64,000 nucleotides of DNA from the NCBI GenBank assembly GCA_964503335.1, contig CAZCZZ010000001.1, forward strand, positions 58,952-122,951, given 5' to 3'. Positions within the stretch are counted from its first letter, which is position 1, and each line of letters opens with the position of its first letter. Positions 17,793 to 25,081 of this stretch are shown here, piece after piece. The notes beneath the pieces are model-generated. The model had not been told where the DNA came from, searched no databases, and saw nothing but the letters and a program-made list of their open reading frames with translations. The translations under genes were made by a program, and so were the position numbers. This DNA comes from CAZCZZ01 sp964503335 (lineage in GTDB: Bacteria > Verrucomicrobiota > Kiritimatiellia > CAIVKH01).

Positions 17793-17808
17793 CCTGTGGT
17801 CCGACCCC
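17768..17808. repeat. Right inverted repeat of the Y1-transposase element
   Basis: Begins GCAACTCGTTG and ends CCTGTGGTCCGACCCC. It contains the transposase stop codon and the first codons of the open frame at 17796, so that frame's apparent start is element-derived. Confidence 0.85.
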
Positions 17809-18515
17809 GTGAACACCAAGGAGTTGATGGTCTGGATGTGTCCGAAACGTACTATGATTCGTACAGCTCGAATCCCCAATCTCTTGCAACATATGACGAG
17901 GCCAGCCTTAGCAATTACTTTGCCATATACCCGGGGGGCACACTCGGTGACTCCAATTGGCTGCGTCTTCGCAGAGACACATTGACATCGAACTTGTATG
18001 GACGGATCGGGCAACTCATCGTGTCCAGTGGGAAGGAATACCACGTGACATTCACTTGGGACGCCAATAACGCGACTGGCGAAATCGTCCCCGAGGATAC
18101 CTATGCGACGCAGACTGGATTTAGCTATAACGATATTCTGAATCTACCTGAGGATCGACGTCCAGATGTCGTGATTCCAGAGTTCATCTGGCAGGGCGAG
18201 GCCAAGACCAACACGTACCCCTCCGTGTTCAATCCAGAATGGACGATTACCATGGCCACGCAGTTTGTTGCCTTTGTCAACGGTAGGGCATTGCCGAGTC
18301 TGCACCCCGAGATTACGCGCAAAACAGTGGGGACAAACGTCCTCCCATCGCTTGCGCAGTTTGAAAGCACTCTGCGCTACGCAATAACAAACTCAAGCGG
18401 TTGCGACTTCTTCCTTCATAATCTTGCAATTACAAACAACTACCTGCCGCACGGCACAAACACCACATCTTACGGCTATGTCGCTGTCTCAAACGCATTT
18501 CGTAGCACGGAGTAA
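17796..18515 (+). pseudogene. Hypothetical protein whose 5' end was replaced by the transposon end
   Basis: The open frame begins inside the right inverted repeat (the first residues, MVRPREH, are partly coded by the element) and continues for 239 residues. The body (SETYYDSYSSNPQSLATYDEAS...) is Asn/Thr/Tyr-rich and ends FRSTE, like a secreted beta-rich protein, but no signal peptide is left. I infer that the element inserted into or next to the 5' end of an exported-protein gene. The PEP-CTERM gene follows after 3 bases, so the two probably formed one operon. Family not recognised. Confidence 0.55.
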
Positions 18516-18518
18516 ATC

Positions 18519-19184
18519 GTGAGACTCATTTCTGTCAGTCTGCTGGTTGCGATTTCGAGTCTGAGGGTGTGCGCTGAAGTTATCCTCTACGAGACGTACG
18601 ATGGGACAAACACCGGGCTGACGGATATCAGCATCGCTTACCAAGAGCCTGATGGTGGACACAGGATGAGCAGTGGCCCATTCTTTACGTCCGATCCGAA
18701 TCTGTCTGTAACAAGGCTAGTGCTGTTTATCGGATTGGTTGAGGGCCAGTCTGAGGACTTGCGCGTGAGCCTCTACACGGGCATCACGCCGACGGTAGCT
18801 GTTGCGTCGTTCTTTGCTTCGACATCAATTGCGATACAAGGCAACTACACGTTCTATCCTACGCAGACAGTCATATTGGCGGAGGGTGTGTTCTATTCGG
18901 TTGTTGCTGAGCCCGCGACCATACCCAGCACGGTCTTTAGCTGGCGAGAGGGCACCAACTTTCCGGTTGGTGCGAGGGAGAGTTTTGGGGGAAACCCGGA
19001 GTGGAGTCCGTGGTCGGTCAGTGGAGACGCTCCGACTGTCAGGGTGTTCGCGGATGTTGTGCCCGAGCCCGCGACGTGGCTGCTGATGTCGATTGGTGTG
19101 GTGGGAGCATACGCCCGACGACTAATCAACAGGACAACACGAGCGGTTGACGCTCCACCAATAAAGAACTATCGTTCACCATAA
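18519..19184 (+). CDS. PEP-CTERM sorting domain protein
   Basis: An exported protein of 221 residues with a signal peptide (MRLISVSLLVAISSLRVCA) and a C-terminal PEP-CTERM tail: VPEPATWLLMSIGVVGAYARR, that is the PEP motif, a hydrophobic helix and an arginine cluster. This tail is recognised by exosortase, which anchors or releases the protein at the cell surface. The middle (TGLTDISIAYQEPDGGHRMSSGPF..., then LVLFIGLVEGQSEDLRVSLY) resembles choice-of-anchor beta-sandwich domains. It continues about 20 residues past the usual basic end. No exosortase is in the window. Confidence 0.85.
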   Translation: MRLISVSLLVAISSLRVCAEVILYETYDGTNTGLTDISIAYQEPDGGHRMSSGPFFTSDPNLSVTRLVLFIGLVEGQSEDLRVSLYTGITPTVAVASFFASTSIAIQGNYTFYPTQTVILAEGVFYSVVAEPATIPSTVFSWREGTNFPVGARESFGGNPEWSPWSVSGDAPTVRVFADVVPEPATWLLMSIGVVGAYARRLINRTTRAVDAPPIKNYRSP

Positions 19185-19220
19185 ATCGACCAGGCAGAAC
19201 GGAGCCACCGAGGACCGTTC

Positions 19221-19667
19221 ATGCCGCTGCACCGACCGACCACAACCTGGCGCGACTGGTACAACCCCCTGCGGGGGCTGATCATGGCGCGCATCGTCTC
19301 GATGGAGGACGCCGCCGAGCGCGGGCTCTATTCCGACCTCCAGTGGTTCTGGCACCACATGGAACGGACGGACGTGACCGTCCAAGCTGCCATCGCCCGG
19401 CGGCTGTCCTTCATCGACGCCACCGACTGGGAAATCCGCGTCGCAGAGAACGCAGACCCCGTGCTGGCCGCCGAGCAGTCGGAACTCCTGCGCTACGCCT
19501 ACGACCGCATCGCGAACTTGAAGGAAGCCTCCAAGTTTCTCGCGTCGTCGCTCTTCCGTGGTTACGCCCACCTGGAGAAGATCGAAAGCGGGTACGGCAA
19601 CCTCATCGACCGCCTGGACCCGATCCCGCAGCACTTCTGGCACCGGGACGGGGCAGGTGGCCTGTAG
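19221..19667 (+). pseudogene. Mu-like phage portal protein (gp29/DUF935), N-terminal fragment
   Basis: The 148 residues (PLHRPTTTWRDWYNPLRGL, ERGLYSDLQWFWHHMERTDVTVQAAIARRL, DATDWEIRV, PIPQHFWHRDG) correspond to the start of DUF935 portal proteins, which are normally about 450-520 residues. The frame stops (RDGAGGL, then TAG) four bases before the 103-bp direct repeat at 19672, so the gene was cut at the attachment-like boundary. In Mu-like phages this gene directly follows the terminase, whose remnant lies 3.5 kb upstream on the same strand. Confidence 0.8.
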
Positions 19668-19671
19668 GTCT

Positions 19672-19774
19672 GGGGCAGGTTCAACTTCAGGCATAGGTGC
19701 CGTCTGGACACCAAAAAAAACGTCTACCGGGGTTAACCGATAGACGTTTCTTAATTGGTAGCGGGGCCTGGATT
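19672..19774. repeat. 103-bp direct repeat, distal copy (tRNA-fMet 3' end plus terminator)
   Basis: Identical over 103 bases to 19879-19981. Read in tRNA direction it starts in the T-loop (AATCC), includes the T-stem 3' strand, acceptor 3' strand, CCA and the terminator hairpin, and ends CCTGCCCC. It is a displaced copy of the tRNA end, as expected of an attachment-site duplication. Confidence 0.9.
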
Positions 19775-19878
19775 CGCTGCGGGACGCACCGCGTCCCTTG
19801 ACCCTTCGGGTGCTGTCGGGGACTCCAGCCTCTGATCGCTGCTACCCTCGCAGCGATCAGCGAATGCCCCGAAGGTTC

Positions 19879-19962
19879 GGGGCAGGTTCAACTTCAGGCA
19901 TAGGTGCCGTCTGGACACCAAAAAAAACGTCTACCGGGGTTAACCGATAGACGTTTCTTAAT

Positions 19963-19981
<19 letters not shown>
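19879..19981. repeat. 103-bp direct repeat, copy that completes tRNA-fMet
   Basis: Identical to 19672-19774. The 104-base spacer between the copies (19775-19878) holds an 11-bp perfect hairpin (CTGATCGCTGC with GCAGCGATCAG), the motif CAGCACCCGAAGGGTCAAG and a GGGACGC/GCGTCCC hairpin, read in tRNA direction. Confidence 0.9.
19920..19957 (-). terminator. Rho-independent terminator of tRNA-fMet
   Basis: On the minus strand AAACGTCTAtCGG pairs with CCGgTAGACGTTT around a TTAACC loop, and the stem runs into eight T. It lies 6 bases after the CCA end of the tRNA. A second identical copy lies in the distal repeat (19713-19750). Confidence 0.9.
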
Positions 19982-20039
<58 letters not shown>

Positions 20040-20104
20040 GTCAAAGTGAGTGCGGAACATATGCGGGGAGGGTTTGGAACTCAAGAGGAAAGAACGGGAA
20101 AGTG

Positions 20105-20497
20105 TCAGAGCTTGAACTGCATCGGCAGTAACGTGCCGACGGTGGTCGAGATGTACTTCCGCAAGTTCTTCGTGGGTGCGATGTAAACGGGTGTTTCGGG
20201 ACCGCAGAACTCGGCGATGACTTGTCGGCAGGCGCCGCAGGGGTAGGGCATCTTGGCGTCGGCTACGATGGCGATGGCTTTGAATTTGCGCTGGCCCTTG
20301 GCCACAGCAGCGAAGATGGCGTTGCGTTCGGCGCAGATGGTCAGGCCATAGGACGCATTCTCCACATTGCAGCCCGTAATGATCTCGCCCTTGTCCGTGA
20401 GCAGGGCGGCCCCGACATAGAACTTGGAGTAGGGGGCGTGCGCCTTCTTTGCGACGGCGACGGCCGCCTTCAACAGTTTCATGGCATCAGCCGGCAT
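20105..20497 (-). CDS. cdd: Cytidine deaminase
   Basis: Zinc enzyme that deaminates cytidine and deoxycytidine to uridine and deoxyuridine. Both zinc motifs are clear: CNVENASYGLTICAERNA (catalytic Glu in CAE) and PYPCGACRQ. At 130 residues it is the short tetrameric type. The start at 20497 overlaps the PNP stop; the ATG at 20482 is an alternative. It is the last gene of the nucleoside-BMC locus and makes deoxyuridine available for the pyrimidine phosphorylase upstream. Confidence 0.95.
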   Translation of the reverse strand: MPADAMKLLKAAVAVAKKAHAPYSKFYVGAALLTDKGEIITGCNVENASYGLTICAERNAIFAAVAKGQRKFKAIAIVADAKMPYPCGACRQVIAEFCGPETPVYIAPTKNLRKYISTTVGTLLPMQFKL

Positions 20498-21320
20498 CGC
20501 TCAGTTCCTTCCAGTACTGCAGGATCAAGGCCTTCATCTTCGGCATCGTGACCTGCGTGGTCTCGGTGACTTCTTCATGGGTCAGCGGATTCTTGCTGAT
20601 GCCTGCGGCACAATTGGTGATGCAGGAAAGGCCTGCCACGGTGATGCCTGCAGCGCGCGCGACCATCGCTTCGGGCACTGTGGACATTCCGACGGCGTCA
20701 GCGCCAAGGGTCCGGTAGGCGCGGATTTCAGAAGGGGTCTCGTAGGCGGGTCCCGATCCAGCCAGATAAACCCCGTGCGCGAGGTCGATCTTTGTCTTCT
20801 TGCCCGCCTTTTCAAGAAGCTTCCGGAGTCCGGCGTCATACACCGTGGACTGGTCGGGGAAGCGTGGACCCCAGACGGGATTGTGCGGACCGATCAGCGG
20901 ATTCGTTCCCATCCAGTTGATGTGGTCGTCGATGATCATGAGCTTGCCCGGTATCAGATCGGCGCGAATACCGCCGGCTGCATTCGTCAGCAAGACGCGG
21001 CTCACGCCGAACTGCTTCAGTAAGTAGACGGGAAGCACGGGTGCGGTCCAGCCGATGCCTTCGTAGAAATGGCGGCGACCCTGGAAGATGAACGTTTCCA
21101 TGCCGGCATACTCGGCCCAGACGAGGCGACCGGAATGGCCCACGACGCCTGTCTTGCCAAGACCGGGGATCTTTGCGTAGTCGATGGCTTCGATGGCGTG
21201 GAAGCCGTCGACGACATCCCCCCAGCCGGAGCCGAGGATCAGCCCCGCTTCAGGTGCTGCTTTTTTCCATTTCCCGCGAACGTATTTGGCGGCTTTCTCG
21301 AGGATGGCGTTGTCTATCAT
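20487..21320 (-). CDS. Purine-nucleoside phosphorylase (trimeric class)
   Basis: Cleaves purine (deoxy)nucleosides with phosphate to the base plus (deoxy)ribose-1-phosphate. Hallmarks of the trimeric PNP/MTAP class are LILGSGWGDVVD, the phosphate-binding GHSGRLVWAEY, RRHFYEG, LLTNAAGGI and GADAVGMSTVPEAMVAR. Length is 277 residues. Its ATG overlaps the pdp stop (ATGA), so the two are translationally coupled. With deoB and DeoC in the same locus, the deoxyribose-1-phosphate would feed the microcompartment. Confidence 0.94.
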   Translation of the reverse strand: MIDNAILEKAAKYVRGKWKKAAPEAGLILGSGWGDVVDGFHAIEAIDYAKIPGLGKTGVVGHSGRLVWAEYAGMETFIFQGRRHFYEGIGWTAPVLPVYLLKQFGVSRVLLTNAAGGIRADLIPGKLMIIDDHINWMGTNPLIGPHNPVWGPRFPDQSTVYDAGLRKLLEKAGKKTKIDLAHGVYLAGSGPAYETPSEIRAYRTLGADAVGMSTVPEAMVARAAGITVAGLSCITNCAAGISKNPLTHEEVTETTQVTMPKMKALILQYWKELSDAG

Positions 21321-22621
21321 GTGATGCGCTCGTAGATGAGTTTGGGTGGTTTCACGGCTTTGGACGAAATCGTGTAGGCGTCGGCAATCAGCTTCAAGGC
21401 CTCGCTCAGCTTGCCTTCATCGTTTGCATGCACGGTGATGAGCGTGTCGCCCTTCTTCACCTTTTCGCCAATCTTCCGGATGCCGGACACGCCGACGGCG
21501 AAATCAACCGCTTGGTCGGTGCGGCTGCGGCCCGCGCCGAGGAATACGCAGGCCTTGCCGATCGATTCTGCGTCGGCTTTCGTGATGAAACCGGACTTCG
21601 TGGCGGTCACATGGTGGATGATCCGTGCCTGGGCAAGTCTCGACGGATCGTCGATGACGGACACATCGCCGCCCTGCAGGATGACCATCTCGCGGAATTT
21701 CGCAAAGGCTTTGCCGTTCTGTAGCAACTCGCGGCACTGCGCTTCGGCTTTCTTACGGTCCTTGGTCTTTTTCGACTGGATCAGCATCTCGACGGCGAAC
21801 GCGACGGTGATGTCGGTCAGATCCTTCGGACCCTTGCCTTGCAGCGTCTCGATCGACTCAAGTACTTCAAGAGCATTTCCTGCCGTGCGACCGAGGGGCT
21901 GGTTCATGTCGGTGATCAGCGCCGCCATGCCTTTCTTCATCTTCTTGCCGACGCGGACCATGCTCAGCGCCAGGGCGCGCGCGTCCTTCTGCGTGCGCAT
22001 GAACGCGCCCTTGCCCCACTTCACGTCGAGAACGAGAGCGTCGATGCCTTCCGCCAGCTTCTTGCACATGATGCTCGCCGTGATGAGGGCGATGGAAGGA
22101 ACGGTTCCGGTCACATCGCGCAGCGCGTAGAGCTTCTTGTCGGCCGGGGCGAGCTGGCCGGTCTGGCCAATGATCGAACAGCCGCACTTCTGGATGACAT
22201 CGACGAACTCCTTGTCGGAGAGGTTCGTGCGGTAGCCGGGAATGGATTCCATCTTGTCGAGCGTGCCGCCGGTGATGCCGAGGCCGCGGCCGGAGATCAT
22301 GGGTACGGCGACGCCGCAGCAGGCGACAAGCGGGGCGAGGATGAGCGACACCTTGTCGCCGATTCCGCCTGTGGAATGTTTGTCCACCTTCGGTGCTTTG
22401 ATGGAAGATGTATCGACCAGATCGCCGGAGCGCATCATCGCGTCGGTCAGCACCGCTACTTCCGCAGGATTCATCCCGCGCAGATAGATGGCCATCGCCA
22501 TGGCCGCCATCTGGTAATCGGCAATTTCGCCGGTGGTGAAGCCTTTGATGAACCAGCGGATTTCCTGCTCGCTGAGTTCGTTGCCGTCGCGTTTCTTTTC
22601 AATGACCCATTGTGGAAGCAT
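21317..22621 (-). CDS. Pyrimidine-nucleoside/thymidine phosphorylase
   Basis: Phosphorolysis of thymidine, deoxyuridine and perhaps uridine to the base and (deoxy)ribose-1-phosphate. The N-terminal helical domain has IRWFIKGFTTGEIADYQMAA, and the family signature follows in DKHSTGGIGDKVSLILAP. KLYALRDVTGTVPSIALITASIMCKK and VKWGKGAFM supply the phosphate- and pyrimidine-site residues. The 434 residues match the Pdp/DeoA family. It lies 40 bases after deoB and overlaps PNP. I cannot tell DeoA from Pdp specificity by eye. Confidence 0.94.
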   Translation of the reverse strand: MLPQWVIEKKRDGNELSEQEIRWFIKGFTTGEIADYQMAAMAMAIYLRGMNPAEVAVLTDAMMRSGDLVDTSSIKAPKVDKHSTGGIGDKVSLILAPLVACCGVAVPMISGRGLGITGGTLDKMESIPGYRTNLSDKEFVDVIQKCGCSIIGQTGQLAPADKKLYALRDVTGTVPSIALITASIMCKKLAEGIDALVLDVKWGKGAFMRTQKDARALALSMVRVGKKMKKGMAALITDMNQPLGRTAGNALEVLESIETLQGKGPKDLTDITVAFAVEMLIQSKKTKDRKKAEAQCRELLQNGKAFAKFREMVILQGGDVSVIDDPSRLAQARIIHHVTATKSGFITKADAESIGKACVFLGAGRSRTDQAVDFAVGVSGIRKIGEKVKKGDTLITVHANDEGKLSEALKLIADAYTISSKAVKPPKLIYERIT

Positions 22622-22634
22622 AGGAACCTGCGCA

Positions 22635-22672
22635 GGGTTGATGGTTGGATGGTTGCATGGTTAGGAAATGAA
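22635..22672. repeat. Short GATGGTTGGATGG repeat between deoB and pdp
   Basis: Repeats of the word (G)ATGGTTG run from the pdp leader into the deoB stop codon. It is the simplest member of the word family also seen at 11654 and 23845. Confidence 0.5.
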
Positions 22673-23839
22673 GGACTTACCTCGAGGCATGGGGGCGATC
22701 TTAAAGAGCGATGCAATGGATTGGGCAATGTCGAAGAAGCCGTGGCGCAGCCCAAGACTAACGCCTGGTTTGCCTCTGCGGTAGACGAGGAGGGGGACAA
22801 TCTCGCGCGTATGGTCTGATCCCTTGTAGGTCGGGTCGTTGCCGTGATCGGCCGTGATGATGAGTACATCCTCGTCACCGAGTCTTGGCAGGAATCCCTC
22901 GACCCATTTGTCGGTCTGGACCAAGCAGTTCGCATAGCCTTGCGGATCGCGACGATGTCCGTAGAGCATGTCGAAGTCGATGTAGTTGGCGAAGATGAGT
23001 CCGTGCTTCAACTCCGCGGAAAAGGCTTCCACGGCTTTCTGGGAATCAAGGTTGTTGCCCGTGTGATTCGATTTGGTGACGCCGCGGTGCGCGTAGATAT
23101 CCTCGATCTTTCCGACACAGTATACAGGAACCCCGGCGTTCTTGAGGCGTTCAAGAATGGTGGGTTCCGTCGGCTGAAAGGCGTAGTCACGGCGGTCTTC
23201 GGTGCGCTTGAAGCCACCGGGTTTTCCGCGGAACGGGCGGGCGATGACTCGGCCAACGCGATACGGATCGCAAAGCTTCCTCGCGATCTCACACGCCTTG
23301 TACAGCTCTTCGAGGGGAACGAGATCGATGTTCGCGGCGATCTGGAACACGGAATCGGCGCTGGTATAGGCGATCCAAGCATTCTCTTTCATGCTCCGTT
23401 CGCCGAGTTCCTCGATGACGGTTGTGCCGCTGGCCGCCTTGTTGCCGATGATCTTTCTTCCGGTCAGCTTCTCGAAAGGTCCGACAATCTCGGGTGGGAA
23501 TGAAGGGAATGCGGAGGGAAATACATAAAAGCCGGGCTTCATGAGCAGGCCTGCGATTTCCCAGTGGCCGGTAATCGTGTCCTTGCCTTCGGAAAGTTCC
23601 TGCATCGCTCCGAAGCTGGCAAGTGGAGCAGTGACCGGCGAAACGCCTTTGATCTCCAGCGGCTGGCCCGTCATGGGCAGGATATTGCCGAGGCCCAGCT
23701 TCTCAAGTGTCGGTAGCTTAAGTCCCCCGACGCGCTCCGCGATGTGCGGCAGGGTGGCGGCACCCTCGTCCCCGAACGCTGCAGCGTCTGGCGCGTACCC
23801 GATGCCGACAGAGTCCAGAACGATGAGGATGACCTTCAT
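22661..23839 (-). CDS. deoB: Phosphopentomutase
   Basis: Mn-dependent enzyme of the alkaline-phosphatase superfamily that converts (deoxy)ribose-1-phosphate to the 5-phosphate. The N-terminus VILIVLDSVGIGYAPDAAAFGDEGAATLPHI contains the metal-binding Asp and the phospho-acceptor Thr region. SGTTVIEELG, FANYIDFDMLYGHRRDP and ITADHGNDPTYKGSDHTRE give the remaining metal ligands. Length is 392 residues. No good ribosome site is visible, because the start follows a repeat directly. It links the phosphorylases to DeoC. Confidence 0.96.
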   Translation of the reverse strand: MKVILIVLDSVGIGYAPDAAAFGDEGAATLPHIAERVGGLKLPTLEKLGLGNILPMTGQPLEIKGVSPVTAPLASFGAMQELSEGKDTITGHWEIAGLLMKPGFYVFPSAFPSFPPEIVGPFEKLTGRKIIGNKAASGTTVIEELGERSMKENAWIAYTSADSVFQIAANIDLVPLEELYKACEIARKLCDPYRVGRVIARPFRGKPGGFKRTEDRRDYAFQPTEPTILERLKNAGVPVYCVGKIEDIYAHRGVTKSNHTGNNLDSQKAVEAFSAELKHGLIFANYIDFDMLYGHRRDPQGYANCLVQTDKWVEGFLPRLGDEDVLIITADHGNDPTYKGSDHTREIVPLLVYRRGKPGVSLGLRHGFFDIAQSIASLFKIAPMPRGKSFIS

Positions 23840-23844
23840 GAATG

Positions 23845-23932
23845 TTTGATGGTTGATGGTTGATGGCGCATGGGGATCATTGATCGGTTACAATCATGAA
23901 CCATAACCCCTTAACCATTCCTCTGAATGTGA
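23845..23932. repeat. Palindromic TGATGGTTGATGG repeat between the BMC-P genes and deoB
   Basis: TGATGGTTGATGGTTGATGG on one side is answered by TGAACCATAACCCCTTAACCA on the other. The stem overlaps the 3' end of the BMC-P gene at 23911. It separates the shell part of the locus from the nucleoside enzymes and could adjust their relative expression. Confidence 0.6.
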
Positions 23933-24189
23933 ACTTCGTCGATGATGCCGACAATGACGGATCGGACCGGTGCGTCATTCGAGTTGACGATCTGACGCGC
24001 GCCGTTGCCTTCGTCGAGGACGAGGACAGGGTCGCCGAGACCGGCATCAATGGAGTCGATTGCAACCAGGTAATCGCCGGTCGCCTTGCCGTTGCCGTCA
24101 GTCTTTTCGACGACAAGGATCTTCTTCCCGTCATAGAAAGGGTGATTGATCGTCGAATTGATCGAACCGATGACGCGTCCCATGATCAT
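23911..24189 (-). CDS. BMC-P (EutN/CcmL) pentameric vertex protein
   Basis: A shell vertex protein of 92 residues. It begins IMGRVIGSINSTINHPFYDGKKILVV and has the conserved turn VAIDSIDAGLGDPVLVLDEGNGARQI and C-terminal VIVGIIDEV. Five such subunits cap the corners of a bacterial microcompartment. Its ATG overlaps the stop of the next BMC-P gene upstream (ATGA). It is one of three BMC-P genes in the locus, as in many metabolosomes with divergent vertex paralogues. Confidence 0.92.
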   Translation of the reverse strand: MIMGRVIGSINSTINHPFYDGKKILVVEKTDGNGKATGDYLVAIDSIDAGLGDPVLVLDEGNGARQIVNSNDAPVRSVIVGIIDEVHIQRNG

Positions 24190-24467
24190 GACGGTGACTC
24201 CGGGAGGTTCAGGCCGTCGATGATGCCAACGATCGCGTGGTCAACCGGAACAAACGCGGGATCAAGCGTCATCGCCGCTTCACGGCCACCTTCGTAGTAG
24301 ACCAGTTCGCCGGGGCCGGCCATACGGGTGCCGTCGGCGCAGACGACGGTGCGTCCCTTCGGTTTGCCTGTTTTGTCCAACGGTTGGACAATCAACATGG
24401 GCGTAGCTTCAAGGCCTTTGTAGGCCACGGCTTGCACGACGGTTCCGATGACACGTCCGATCAGCAT
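24186..24467 (-). CDS. BMC-P (EutN/CcmL) pentameric vertex protein, second copy
   Basis: 93 residues with the same fold signature: MLIGRVIGTVVQAVAYKGLEATPMLIVQPLD, then the loop ADGTRMAGPGELVYYEGGREA and DHAIVGIIDGL. It overlaps the BMC-T stop and the following BMC-P start by a few bases, so the three shell genes are a tightly coupled block. Confidence 0.92.
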   Translation of the reverse strand: MLIGRVIGTVVQAVAYKGLEATPMLIVQPLDKTGKPKGRTVVCADGTRMAGPGELVYYEGGREAAMTLDPAFVPVDHAIVGIIDGLNLPESPS

Positions 24468-25081
24468 CAGTTGCTCTCCCCGTCGAGCTCGACAAACTTT
24501 GATTTCGAGAACAAGGTGCCGTCCAAAAGCGTTGTCGGCATGGATTCATGCGGCGAGGGGATGATCTTCCATGTGACGTCGTGTCCGCGCTGGCGCACAG
24601 CACCCTCGAAGAGTTCGACCGCCGCCTCGATGTCGGAAAGCTCACCGCGAAGGATGCTGATTCCTTTGCCGGAAAGACCGCTGTCGGCGAGACGAATCTC
24701 GATGATCTCGACCGGTGTGCCCTTCAGGGCTGTTTCGGAGCCGCGGATGTTGGAGCAGATGGTGGAGGTTTCCAGGATGGCGAGGGAGCCGTCGGACTGC
24801 AGGAAGCGCTGCCCAAGGATCGCATCGTGTAATTGCGGATGGATGTCTGCCAGCATGACGCTATCCAATACGTTGTCGCTGCCCCAGAAGAGTCCTTCGT
24901 TATAGGCCTCTTCCACTGATGCTGTCGTGCCCCCGAAAAGCACCACAAAACGCCCCCTCGTGATGGTTCCGCTCTTGACGAAGCCGATAGGCGACTTCTT
25001 GAGCATTGCATCCGTGGCGTACATCCCGGTGGAGACGTCGCGGAACTCAACGGCCGCAATGGCCGGATATTTCTTCATCAC
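24467..25081 (-). CDS. BMC-T tandem-domain trimeric shell protein
   Basis: 204 residues made of two BMC domains. The first starts YPAIAAVEFRDVSTGMYATDAMLKKSPI with SGTITRGRFVVLFGGTTASVEEAYNEG; the second has VDS-like SVMLADIHPQLHDAILG and ends with ILRGELSDIEAAVELFEGAVRQRG. Such proteins form pseudohexameric trimers with larger, sometimes gated pores for bulkier substrates or cofactors. It overlaps the aldehyde dehydrogenase stop by 4 bases. It is unlike the second BMC-T at 27293, so the shell has two trimer types. Confidence 0.88.
   Translation of the reverse strand: MMKKYPAIAAVEFRDVSTGMYATDAMLKKSPIGFVKSGTITRGRFVVLFGGTTASVEEAYNEGLFWGSDNVLDSVMLADIHPQLHDAILGQRFLQSDGSLAILETSTICSNIRGSETALKGTPVEIIEIRLADSGLSGKGISILRGELSDIEAAVELFEGAVRQRGHDVTWKIIPSPHESMPTTLLDGTLFSKSKFVELDGESN

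Larger units (their letters stand above)
16862..17808 (+). mobile_element. Y1-transposase (RAYT-like) element bounded by 41-bp inverted repeats
   Basis: Left end 16862-16902 and right end 17768-17808 are inverted repeats of 41 bases that match at all but 5 positions. The outer 18 bases are identical (GGGGTCGGACCACAGGTT on the left). One tyrosine transposase gene fills the element, and its last codons and stop lie in the right repeat. I found no target-site duplication. IS200/IS605-type and RAYT elements usually have subterminal hairpins rather than long inverted ends, so the architecture is notable. Confidence 0.8.
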
